A stretch of 64,000 nt of DNA, from positions 248,001 through 312,000 of the forward strand of contig NZ_AEYF01000001.1 in NCBI RefSeq assembly GCF_000292525.1, read 5' to 3'. The notes under the pieces are model-generated. The model did no database searches. It was not told where the DNA came from and saw only the letters and a list, made by a program, of their open reading frames with translations. Positions 1 through 6,557 of this stretch are shown piece by piece. The position numbers and the translations under genes were made by a program. This stretch comes from Rhizobium sp. CCGE 510. Its GTDB lineage: Bacteria > Pseudomonadota > Alphaproteobacteria > Rhizobiales > Rhizobiaceae. Within the stretch, counting starts at the first letter, position 1; each line of letters begins with the position of its first letter.

Positions 1-1
1 C

Positions 2-523
2 GTTCTCTGCTTCTTCATCGAGGGTAAGCTGTCGATCAGCAACACGGCGCGCTGGGTGGCGCTGTGGATCTTCGTCATCGCCTCGATCACCGATTTCCTC
101 GACGGCTATCTTGCACGCATCTGGAACCAGACGTCGAATATCGGCCGCATGCTCGATCCGATCGCCGACAAACTGCTGGTCGCCTCGATCCTGCTGCTGG
201 TCGCCGCCGACCAGACGATTGCCGGCTGGTCGATCTGGGCGGCGATCACCATTCTCTGCCGCGAGATCCTGGTTTCCGGTTTGCGCGAATATCTGGCGGC
301 GTTGAAGGTCAGCGTACCGGTGACGCGGATCGCCAAGTGGAAGACGACGCTGCAGCTCGTCGCCATCGCCTTCCTGCTCGCCGGCCCGGCCGGCGACGAG
401 GTTTTCCCCTATACGACCCAGACCGGCATTGCGCTGTTATGGGTCGCCGCGCTGCTGACCATCTATACCGGCTACGACTACTTCCGCGCCGGGGTGAAAC
501 ATATCGTGGATAACGAGGAATGA
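2..523 (+). CDS. pgsA: CDP-diacylglycerol--glycerol-3-phosphate 3-phosphatidyltransferase, 5' end missing
   Basis: This enzyme makes phosphatidylglycerophosphate from CDP-diacylglycerol and glycerol-3-phosphate in the inner membrane, the committed step to phosphatidylglycerol and cardiolipin. The frame is open from the window edge, so the N-terminus is lost. The CDP-alcohol phosphotransferase signature is visible as DGYLAR, eight residues, then GRMLDPIAD, which fits DGx2ARx8Gx3Dx3D with all acidic residues present. Several hydrophobic segments follow. The TGA stop overlaps the ATG of the molybdopterin subunit gene (ATGA), so the two are probably translationally coupled. Identification by motif is firm; the true start lies outside the window. 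Confidence 0.95.
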   Translation, partial: VLCFFIEGKLSISNTARWVALWIFVIASITDFLDGYLARIWNQTSNIGRMLDPIADKLLVASILLLVAADQTIAGWSIWAAITILCREILVSGLREYLAALKVSVPVTRIAKWKTTLQLVAIAFLLAGPAGDEVFPYTTQTGIALLWVAALLTIYTGYDYFRAGVKHIVDNEE

Positions 524-774
524 CGCGGCTTGTCTATTTCGCATGGGTGCGCGAGCGCATCGGCAAAGACGAAGAGGAGATAGACCTCCCCTCCTCCGTC
601 GTCACCGTTACCGATCTCTTGAATCATTTGAAGACGCTGGGCGAAGAATATGAGACCGCACTTCAATACCCCGAGGTGATCCGCGTGGCGCTCGACATGG
701 AACATGTCGAGCATGACGAGCCGATTTCGGGCGCGCGGGAGATCGGGATATTTCCGCCGATGACGGGGGGGTGA
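520..774 (+). CDS. moaD: Molybdopterin synthase small subunit MoaD
   Basis: An 84-residue ubiquitin-like sulfur carrier of molybdenum cofactor synthesis. Its C-terminal Gly-Gly (PPMTGG) is the end that becomes thiocarboxylated and inserts into the MoaE active site. Length and C-terminus are typical of the family. The start is fixed by the ATGA overlap with pgsA. The partner moaE follows in the same direction, but 260 bases later and across a palindromic repeat, which is a wider gap than expected for two subunits of one enzyme. Confidence 0.95.
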   Translation: MTRLVYFAWVRERIGKDEEEIDLPSSVVTVTDLLNHLKTLGEEYETALQYPEVIRVALDMEHVEHDEPISGAREIGIFPPMTGG

Positions 775-800
775 GACAGTGATGGTGGTGCCGTGTCGCT

Positions 801-975
801 ACCCCCCTCTGTCCTGCCGGACATCTCCCCCACCAAGGAGGGAGATTGGCTGGGGGCGACCGGCTCCTCAAAACAATCCGCGGTTCAGTCCGACGAAACG
901 CGATATAGGCAGGAAGAGCGCGCCACTTGTGATCTCCCCACCTGTGGGGGAGATGGCCGGCAGGCCAGAGGGGGG
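801..975. repeat. Rhizobial intergenic palindromic element, copy 1 (RIME-like)
   Basis: Two arms face each other. The left arm (801-832) reads inward as ACCCCCCTCTGTCCTGCCGG and on to a CATCTCCCCCAC core. The right arm (944-975) is its near-perfect reverse complement, ending in CCAGAGGGGGG. Each arm also carries a short internal palindrome around GATCTCCCC / GGGGAGAT. A second copy of the same family lies at 55491-55676. This format matches the mosaic palindromic repeats known from rhizobial intergenic regions; the family name is assigned from memory. It sits between moaD and moaE. Confidence 0.85.
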
Positions 976-1034
976 CTTCCGCGGCACGCCCTTTCCGTAT
1001 TCTTTGCAGTCGCATCAAAGCAGCGGAGGTCCCT

Positions 1035-1499
1035 GTGGTGATCATCACCCCTACCATCCGCGTCCAACGCGAAGACTTCGACCTTCAGACCGAAGTCGAC
1101 CGCCTCTCCAAGGGCAAACCCGGCATCGGCGCAGTCGTGACCTTCTCCGGCCTCTGCCGCGATGACGGCGGGTCGCTCTCGGCGCTCGAACTCGAGCATT
1201 ATCCCGGCATGGCCGAAGCCGAGATGGCCCGCATCGGCGATCTCGCCATTGCCCGTTTCGGACTTCTCGGCCTCACCGCCATCCACCGTTACGGCAAGAT
1301 CGCCGTGGGCGAGAATATCGTGCTCGTCATTGCAGCCGCGCCGCACCGGCAGGCGGCGTTCGACGGCGCCAATTTCGTGATGGATTTCCTGAAGACCGCA
1401 GCCCCCTTCTGGAAGAAGGAACACGGTAGGAATGGCGCCAGTGGCGACTGGGTCGCGGCGAGAGACGCCGACGACGCGGCACGCGACAAGTGGAAGTGA
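1035..1499 (+). CDS. moaE: Molybdopterin synthase catalytic subunit MoaE
   Basis: The large subunit of molybdopterin synthase, which uses the MoaD thiocarboxylate to turn cyclic pyranopterin monophosphate into molybdopterin. The 154 residues include the typical Glu/His-rich central segment (LELEHYPGMAEAEM) and the C-terminal lysine region (FWKKEHG) near the active site. There is no ATG: translation starts at GTG 1035 or at the adjacent GTG 1038, 5 or 8 bases after a GGAGG at 1025-1029. The family is clear from length, motifs and the moaD neighbour. Confidence 0.95.
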   Translation: MVIITPTIRVQREDFDLQTEVDRLSKGKPGIGAVVTFSGLCRDDGGSLSALELEHYPGMAEAEMARIGDLAIARFGLLGLTAIHRYGKIAVGENIVLVIAAAPHRQAAFDGANFVMDFLKTAAPFWKKEHGRNGASGDWVAARDADDAARDKWK

Positions 1500-1502
1500 T
1501 CA

Positions 1503-1549
1503 GAGCATGGTGCCGAAAAGTGTGAGCGGTTTTCGGAAAACATCATGCG
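1503..1549. repeat. Short dispersed hairpin repeat, copy 1 (reverse orientation)
   Basis: Nested inverted repeats: outer GCATG / CATGC ends and an inner CCGAAAA (1513-1519) pairing with TTTTCGG (1530-1536) around GTGTGAGCGG. The same unit recurs at 6381-6428, 9611-9660 and 10623-10668 in the other orientation. It begins just after the moaE stop and precedes the 3' end of the converging permease gene, so it could act as a transcript end or stabilising hairpin. Confidence 0.8.
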
Positions 1550-1552
1550 CCT

Positions 1553-2458
1553 TTAAAGCACCACGCGCTCTCTGCGGCTCATGACCAGCATTAGGACGAG
1601 CAGCGAGAAGACGACCAGATCCCGCCAGACCAACGGGCCGTACGCGCCCCACATGGTTTCGACGACCGCGAGCCCGGCGGCGCCGCCCGCCGAGCGCAGC
1701 GGATCGGAATAGCCGCCGGCAGCTGCAATCAGCAGCACCTTCAGACCGAACATCAGGCCGGCGCCGAAATCCATGGTACCGTAATAGAAGGTGGCGAGGA
1801 TACCGCAGCTCGCGGCGACGAGGCTGGCTGCCGCATAAGCGACGAGGAAGACGCGGTTGGCGCTGGTGCCGCAAAGCTCGGCGGCCAACGGATCGTCGGT
1901 GACGGCGCGCCAGACACGGCCCCAGGCGGTGCGCCTGAGGATCAGCGTCCCGACAGCGACGATGGCTGCCATCAGCGCCGTATCGATCAACTGGATATAG
2001 GTGAGCGTCACCTTGAATGAGCCGTCGCTCCAGAAGATCACCGTGTCGTTCAGGAACGGCGGCAGCCAGATAGCGCGGGTATTGGCGGCAAGCCTGGCCG
2101 TTTCCATCAGCACGATCATGACGCCGAGGGCGGCGACAATCACCGTATTCGGCGATTTGCTGACCAGCGGCAACATGATCGATCTGCCGATCCACAGACC
2201 CGCCCCCAGCGAATAGACGATGGAGGCGCCGGCGCCGACGGCAAGCGCCGCCGGCAGCACCAGCCAAAACTTGACATAGGCGAACTCGGTGAAGAGCAGC
2301 AGGATCTGGCCTGCGAAGGCGAATATCGCCCCATAGGTGATATCGGCCCGCTTCGTCACGCCGAAAGCGACGGCGTAGCCGAAGGCGAGCGCGGCATAAA
2401 GAGCAGCGAGCGGAACCGCATTCGCCAGCTGCTGCAGAAGATAGGCCATTCCGGACAC
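1553..2458 (-). CDS. Branched-chain amino acid ABC transporter permease, LivH type (orphan)
   Basis: A 301-residue integral membrane protein with about eight hydrophobic segments and the LivH-like EAA-type loop AWGRVWRAVTDDPLAAELCG near residues 175-195. Such permeases move branched-chain amino acids, amides or urea across the inner membrane with LivM, two ATPases and a periplasmic binding protein. None of those partners is adjacent. The gene diverges from a CGNR zinc-finger gene across a 56-base gap with a perfect inverted repeat, so the two are probably co-regulated. Family assignment is good; the substrate is unknown and it may pair with ATPases encoded elsewhere. Confidence 0.8.
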   Translation of the reverse strand: MSGMAYLLQQLANAVPLAALYAALAFGYAVAFGVTKRADITYGAIFAFAGQILLLFTEFAYVKFWLVLPAALAVGAGASIVYSLGAGLWIGRSIMLPLVSKSPNTVIVAALGVMIVLMETARLAANTRAIWLPPFLNDTVIFWSDGSFKVTLTYIQLIDTALMAAIVAVGTLILRRTAWGRVWRAVTDDPLAAELCGTSANRVFLVAYAAASLVAASCGILATFYYGTMDFGAGLMFGLKVLLIAAAGGYSDPLRSAGGAAGLAVVETMWGAYGPLVWRDLVVFSLLVLMLVMSRRERVVL

Positions 2459-2470
2459 TCCGCGTCGCCG

Positions 2471-2510
2471 AAATTATAACTGGTAAAACCCATTTCGTCA
2501 GTTATAATTT
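2471..2510. promoter_or_regulatory. Perfect 12-bp inverted repeat, probable operator between divergent genes
   Basis: AAATTATAACTG at 2471-2482 is repeated exactly inverted as CAGTTATAATTT at 2499-2510, with a 16-base spacer. It fills nearly the whole 56-base gap between the permease start (2458) and the zinc-finger gene start (2515). An A/T-rich symmetrical site here could block both promoters. The spacer also contains TGGTAAAACCCA, loosely like a GntR-type half-site pair. That it is an operator is inferred from position and symmetry. Confidence 0.65.
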
Positions 2511-2514
2511 CACC

Positions 2515-3081
2515 ATGAGCTTTTCCTGGACCCCTCACCGCTTTGCCGGCGGCGCACTGGCGCTCGATGTCGCCAACAGCGTCATTCTGCGCCACGATGC
2601 AGCGCGGCGAACCGACCGCTTCGCAGTCCGCGACCAGATGCGGGACTTTCCGCGCGCCGCGGCCGAATTCTGCGCCGAACGCGCCCTCTTCGGCGATATC
2701 GTCCCGGTGGCGGCGGAAAACGAAACGGATTTCATCGCGTTGCGGGAAGCAATCGACCGCTATTTCCGCAAGCGTATACTGGATGGCGGCAACGACCAAT
2801 TGCTGGCCGGGCTACTAAACGCGCTGGCGAAGGTGCTGCGCGAGACAAGCCCCGGCAGTCTGGCTGCGGCGACCGCGCATTCGGTGCTGCGGCTGATCGC
2901 CATGCCGGATCCGGAGCGGATGAAAATCTGCGGCAATTGCGGCTGGCTGTTCGTCGACCGCAGCAAGAACAGGAGCCGCGCCTGGTGCGACATGGCGATC
3001 TGCGGCAACCGCGCCAAGGCGAACCGGCACTATCGCCGCAAGAAGGAGGAGGAGACGCCATGGGGAAACATCTCATCCTGA
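2515..3081 (+). CDS. ABATE/CGNR zinc-finger protein, putative transcription regulator
   Basis: A 188-residue protein with an N-terminal ABATE-like region and a C-terminal CGNR zinc finger. The metal ligands are visible as C139 and C142 (ICGNCGW) and C158 and C163 (WCDMAICGNR), followed by the basic run ANRHYRRKK. Proteins of this class are annotated as stress-related transcription regulators or possible RNA binders, without detailed characterisation. The divergent transport gene and the palindrome at 2471-2510 suggest it regulates itself and the permease; that role is inference. The start ATG is 4 bases after the palindrome. Its end overlaps the next gene by 22 bases. Confidence 0.8.
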   Translation: MSFSWTPHRFAGGALALDVANSVILRHDAARRTDRFAVRDQMRDFPRAAAEFCAERALFGDIVPVAAENETDFIALREAIDRYFRKRILDGGNDQLLAGLLNALAKVLRETSPGSLAAATAHSVLRLIAMPDPERMKICGNCGWLFVDRSKNRSRAWCDMAICGNRAKANRHYRRKKEEETPWGNISS

Positions 3082-3563
3082 CAGCAGCAACAATTGGCCT
3101 TCTGCTGTCTGCCTGCCAGCGCCAGGCGGAAAACCTGGTCGAAGTCACCGGCCATCTTTTCGTCTTCAACTATCGGGTGGCGAGCGCCACCTATCTGCTG
3201 ACGCTGAAGAAGACGGGTCCCATTCCCGACGGCTCGGTCATCATCGCCGAATTCGAAAATCCTCAAGGAGGCGATCCGCTGGTGCTGAACCAGAAGATCT
3301 ATCCGATCGACGACAAGATCGCGCTGCAGAGCGAAAAACTGCACTGCGTGCGCAAGGACCGTCCCTATTCCGTCAGTGTCCGGCTGGTCGACAAGGACGG
3401 CAAGCTGCTGCAGGAGTTGAAGACGCAATTCCGCTCCGACCTCGACCAGACCGTGCTGCCGAGCAAGCCGCTCGTCCTCGGCGCGCTTTATGACAAGAAC
3501 CCGGAGGTCTTCAAGCCGGACGGCAGCGTTGATTTTTCGAATACCGACAAGTGCCCGGCATAG
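3060..3563 (+). CDS. Hypothetical lipoprotein
   Basis: I do not recognise a family. The chosen ATG (3060) gives 167 residues opening with a short basic N-terminus, a hydrophobic stretch and the lipobox LLSAC, so Cys19 would be the lipidated residue and the protein would be anchored in a membrane facing the periplasm. The rest is beta-rich in appearance, with one further cysteine mid-protein and one near the C-terminus (DKCPA), which might form a disulfide. The start lies inside the end of the zinc-finger gene, so the two are likely co-transcribed. A hairpin with AAAGCCGG / CCGGCTTT arms follows directly. Confidence 0.75.
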   Translation: MGKHLILTAATIGLLLSACQRQAENLVEVTGHLFVFNYRVASATYLLTLKKTGPIPDGSVIIAEFENPQGGDPLVLNQKIYPIDDKIALQSEKLHCVRKDRPYSVSVRLVDKDGKLLQELKTQFRSDLDQTVLPSKPLVLGALYDKNPEVFKPDGSVDFSNTDKCPA

Positions 3564-3565
3564 AA

Positions 3566-3590
3566 AAAGCCGGAGCGAGGCCCCGGCTTT
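3566..3590. terminator. Bidirectional hairpin terminator
   Basis: AAAGCCGG (3566-3573) pairs with CCGGCTTT (3583-3590) around a 9-base loop. It lies between the convergent lipoprotein gene and ndk, with an A run on one side and T's on the other, so it can end transcripts from both directions. Confidence 0.75.
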
Positions 3591-3635
3591 CAAGAGTCAA
3601 TTCAAGGCATTGCTGCGCAATGCCGAAGCGTGGCC

Positions 3636-4058
3636 TCAGCCGACGACTTCGGTATCAGAGAACCAATACTTGATTTCCTGGGCAGCCGTTTCCGGAGCAT
3701 CCGAGCCGTGAACCGAGTTTTCGCCGATCGACAGGGCGTGAACCTTGCGGATCGTGCCTTCATCAGCGTTTGCCGGGTTGGTCGCGCCCATGATTTCGCG
3801 GTTCTTGAGGATGGCGCCTTCGCCTTCCAGAACCTGAACGACGGTCGGGCCGGAGATCATGCCTTCGACGAGTTCGCCGAAGAAAGGACGCTCCTTGTGA
3901 ACGGCGTAGAAGCCTTCGGCTTCGCGGCGGCTCATCCAGACGCGCTTGGAGGCGACGACGCGCAGGCCGGCATCTTCGAGCATCTTGGTGATGGCGCCCG
4001 TCAGGTTGCGCTTGGTTGCATCCGGCTTGATCATCGAGAAGGTGCGTTCAATCGCCAT
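3636..4058 (-). CDS. ndk: Nucleoside diphosphate kinase
   Basis: A 140-residue enzyme that transfers the gamma-phosphate of ATP to nucleoside diphosphates. Family marks include the N-terminal [11 protein letters not shown] with the conserved lysine, the RPFF segment and the catalytic histidine in [11 protein letters not shown]. The ATG at 4058 follows a purine-rich AAAGGA; an in-frame TTG two codons earlier is less likely. The gene is monocistronic and ends toward the shared terminator at 3566-3590. Confidence 0.97.
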   Translation of the reverse strand: MAIERTFSMIKPDATKRNLTGAITKMLEDAGLRVVASKRVWMSRREAEGFYAVHKERPFFGELVEGMISGPTVVQVLEGEGAILKNREIMGATNPANADEGTIRKVHALSIGENSVHGSDAPETAAQEIKYWFSDTEVVG

Positions 4059-4133
4059 AGTCAAATCCTTTGTTTTCTCGGGAAAAGTGGGCGGTCTTTA
4101 CCCGCCCCACCGCCCGAAAACAAGAGGTCGACG

Positions 4134-4186
4134 GCAATTTCACGCCGCTGTCACAGTGCTGTTGCGGGTTTGGTGACGATCGCGGC
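4134..4186 (-). pseudogene. Remnant of a glutathione S-transferase 3' end
   Basis: Bases 4134-4157 match 5012-5035 (the 3' end of the intact transferase gene) at 23 of 24 positions. The similarity continues without gaps but more weakly to about 4186. Read on the minus strand it encodes C-x-D-x-H-x-x-R-x-x-TVTAA and a stop in the same spacing as the intact gene's last residues. Beyond 4186 no resemblance is seen. It is either a displaced gene end left by an insertion or the last trace of a decayed tandem duplicate. Confidence 0.6.
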
Positions 4187-4543
4187 ATGCGTAGCTGCAG
4201 CGCGCAAATTCGAATGGCACTTCGCCCAAGATCGAATGGCAACGGAAACCGCCGCGCCCTGAAGGCTATGTAGGCGCGGCAACGAGCTTCCGCCACGTGC
4301 GAGTGCAACCAAGGGACAGCCGCGACCCTAGCGGCCCCACAGCGTCGCACGCAACCCTCGGGAAACTTGGCGACGGGAGACTAACTGCACCGCTACGAGC
4401 GTACTTATGGAAATTCTACTTTCGTTCGAAACGAGCCAAAAAAGTTATTCTCTTAGTCGTTAAGTATTGAATCCTCTCATCGAGCAAATAAGCCAGAGCA
4501 TCAATCTTGTCGCAACTGGCAGACCATTTTTGGTCTCTTTCTA
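4187..4543. other. Gene-free spacer with low-GC segment
   Basis: No convincing gene. The part from about 4380 to 4540 is clearly more A/T-rich than its surroundings. A perfect hairpin AGACCA-TTTT-TGGTCT (4521-4536) followed by CTTTCT lies just before the next ORF; it could be a terminator or a leader structure. The ndk promoter should lie in 4060-4130. Confidence 0.5.
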
Positions 4544-4927
4544 ATGACCAACGCTACCTGCGATTTACGAGCATTTCACAAGCTGTTACTTGGTGCGCTG
4601 GGGTTGTGGGGTGCTGGGGGAAGCAAGGTGTCATATTCGCAGGAAATCGATAAGCTTTTGACCACTATGGCTGCAGAAGGAGGCCGCGTTACTGGTGTAG
4701 GCCTTGCAGATGAGGACGTCGTCAAAGCGGCAGCAGATCTCGGATTGATAGATGTTGCCACCGGCGATGCGTGGACCCTCGTCGATACCGTATCGCTCAC
4801 ACCTCAGCAGCGGTTGGAAATGAGGCTGCCTCCCATCGTTCGAAAACCTTCCATTGTCGCTTCGGCAGCAAACGCCATCCTATCGATGGTAGGCCGTGCC
4901 TTCGGAAGGCCTAGCCCGCTGCGCTAA
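4544..4927 (+). CDS. Unrecognised small protein
   Basis: A 127-residue open frame that I cannot place in a family. It has a short hydrophobic N-terminal stretch (KLLLGALGLWGAGG), then a mostly soluble helical region and a basic, proline-containing tail. The ATG at 4544 has no Shine-Dalgarno sequence and abuts a hairpin. GTG 4628, preceded by GGGGGAAG, would give a 99-residue cytosolic protein and is the better-supplied start. Codon choice is less GC3-biased than in neighbours. It is the only ORF between the two copies of the transferase 3' end, which suggests recent acquisition. It may also be non-coding. Confidence 0.45.
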   Translation: MTNATCDLRAFHKLLLGALGLWGAGGSKVSYSQEIDKLLTTMAAEGGRVTGVGLADEDVVKAAADLGLIDVATGDAWTLVDTVSLTPQQRLEMRLPPIVRKPSIVASAANAILSMVGRAFGRPSPLR

Positions 4928-5011
4928 CGCCCCCAGATCCGCGTTGATGATGCGGCGCCAGCCTGAACGCCAATGAAGCTTTAGCCCCCGCATCATTTGA
5001 TGCCCGCCACC

Positions 5012-5035
5012 GCAATCTCACGCCGCTGTCACAGT
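5012..5035. repeat. 24-bp direct repeat, intact copy within the GST 3' end
   Basis: GCAATCTCACGCCGCTGTCA and four more bases, matching 4134-4157 with one mismatch. It spans the stop codon and last residues (TVTAA) of the glutathione S-transferase gene. Distance between copies is 878 bases. Confidence 0.7.
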
Positions 5036-5707
5036 CCGGCCGCGGCTTTCATGGAGATCGAGGCAGCGCTCGAACCAGGTCATGACGGGATCGTCGGCGG
5101 CCAGCATGGCGAGGCCGGCGGAGACGCGCAGCCATTGCAGCGCGCCGAAGACGATGTAATCGGCAAAGAGCGGCGTCTGCCCGCCGATGAAGGGCTGGAA
5201 TTTCAGCATGTGCCGGAGCGGCTCCAGCTTGGCGCCGAAGGCGGCCTTCTCGGCTTCGCTGTCGGCGGCAATCACCTCCAGCGGCTTGCCGAGCCTGACC
5301 TCACGGCTCTCGCGGAAATAGGTCTTATCTCCGTCGTCGAGGTTCGCATGAATGTCGAGAAGGGCGATCCGCATGATCGCCGGATGGACGATCATCTGCG
5401 AATAGCCTTCGACCATGCGCGACAGCGCTTTGCCACCCTCGCCGCCAAATAGCGACGGCCGCTCAGGATAGGCCTCCTCCAGATAGAGGGCGATATCGAA
5501 ACTGTCGGAGACCAGCCGGCCGTTGTCGTCGAGGACGGGCACGGTCTGCGAGACGCCGCCGCCGATTGCGCAGATGCGGGCATAGGTCGTCGGGATCTCC
5601 TCGAAATCCAGCCCTTTATGCGCCAGCGCCATCACCGCCTTCCAGCAATGGGGCGAGAAGAAGCGTCGTTCGTCGGCGCCGCATAGGGAATAGAGGGCTC
5701 GGGTCAT
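5018..5707 (-). CDS. Glutathione S-transferase family protein
   Basis: A 229-residue soluble protein with the two-domain GST layout. The N-terminal thioredoxin-like half has SPHCWKAVMAL near residue 18, then SQTVPVLDDNG with the cis-proline glutathione-binding turn and SDSFDIALYLE. The C-terminal half is helical, with the DY..FGALQW region. It should conjugate or transfer glutathione, but the substrate cannot be read from sequence. The gene is divergent from the DinB-like gene. Its 3' end is duplicated at 4134-4186. Confidence 0.88.
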   Translation of the reverse strand: MTRALYSLCGADERRFFSPHCWKAVMALAHKGLDFEEIPTTYARICAIGGGVSQTVPVLDDNGRLVSDSFDIALYLEEAYPERPSLFGGEGGKALSRMVEGYSQMIVHPAIMRIALLDIHANLDDGDKTYFRESREVRLGKPLEVIAADSEAEKAAFGAKLEPLRHMLKFQPFIGGQTPLFADYIVFGALQWLRVSAGLAMLAADDPVMTWFERCLDLHESRGRTVTAA

Positions 5708-5845
5708 GACGGTCCTTTCGAGGTCTCAACTCTGACCATTCCACGACAGAAAACACCGGCGATCAAATCAGGAAATTTCATGGCGCCATCACTGCGATTT
5801 CTGGGGAAACGGGCTAAATTGCCGACAGGACACGGGGAGGACCGA

Positions 5846-6355
5846 ATGCTCCGACATTTCAGGATGTTTGCTGCTTATAACCGCTGGGCAAACGCCCAAG
5901 TTTATAAGGCGGCGGCTGAACTCAGCGACGCGGAATTCCGCAGCGACCGCGGCGCCTTCTTTGGGTCGCTGCACCGCACGCTCAATCATCTGCTCGTCGC
6001 CGACCGGATATGGATGAAGCGCTTCACCGGCACCGGCGACGCGCCGGCGACACTTGATGCCGTGCTCTTCGAGGAATTCGATGCGCTTGCAACGGCACGC
6101 ACGGCGGAGGACGAGCGTATCATTGCCTGGACCGGCATGTTGGATGAGAAAGCCCTTGCCGCCGACTTCACCTATGTGCCGGTGACGCAGCCGATCGAGA
6201 TGACCCAGCCATTGTCGCCGGCGCTCACGCATCTCTTCAACCACCAGACCCATCATCGCGGCCAGTGCCACATGACGCTGACGGCGCTCGGCAAGCCGAG
6301 CCTCAGTCTCGATCTCATCTACTTCCTGCGCGGCGAAGGCCGCGAGTGGATGTGA
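5846..6355 (+). CDS. DinB family protein
   Basis: A 170-residue four-helix-bundle protein of the DinB/YfiT type. The expected metal-binding histidines are visible: one in TLNHLLVADRIW (about residue 49) and two in NHQTHHRGQ (about residues 132-136). Related proteins act as thiol-dependent S-transferases or hydrolases using bacillithiol or mycothiol, so a small-thiol transferase role next to a GST is plausible but inferred. The ATG at 5846 follows GGGGAGG; the frame is open further upstream, but without a comparable ribosome site. Confidence 0.85.
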   Translation: MLRHFRMFAAYNRWANAQVYKAAAELSDAEFRSDRGAFFGSLHRTLNHLLVADRIWMKRFTGTGDAPATLDAVLFEEFDALATARTAEDERIIAWTGMLDEKALAADFTYVPVTQPIEMTQPLSPALTHLFNHQTHHRGQCHMTLTALGKPSLSLDLIYFLRGEGREWM

Positions 6356-6380
6356 GGCAACCTTCCAAATTGAAAAATTA

Positions 6381-6428
6381 GAACAGGATGCCATCTGAAC
6401 CCGCTCGCGCTTTCGGCATCATGTTCTC
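6381..6428. repeat. Short dispersed hairpin repeat, copy 2
   Basis: GAACAGGATG (6381-6390) pairs with CATCATGTTC (6417-6426) with one mismatch, around CCGCTCGCGCTTTCGG. It is the most diverged of the four copies in this window and lies just after the DinB-like gene. Confidence 0.7.
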
Positions 6429-6557
6429 AAGACAGCATTAACCGCCTTTGCCGGTTCCATCACAAACCCGGCGCTCTTCGCGCAAAAATTCAGTCTCTCT
6501 TAAAAGCTTGCGCGCATAGCGGAATGAAGGGAAAACGCCCGGCCGCGAGGGATTGTC

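Noticed and set aside
1500..2267. Long open frame of 255 codons on the minus strand overlapping the LivH-type gene
   Set aside because: It is Arg/Gly-rich frame shadow of a GC-rich gene; the LivH frame has coherent membrane segments and a family match.
4048..4350. 100-codon open frame on the minus strand upstream of ndk
   Set aside because: No ribosome site, no family, and it overlaps the ndk start and the GST remnant.
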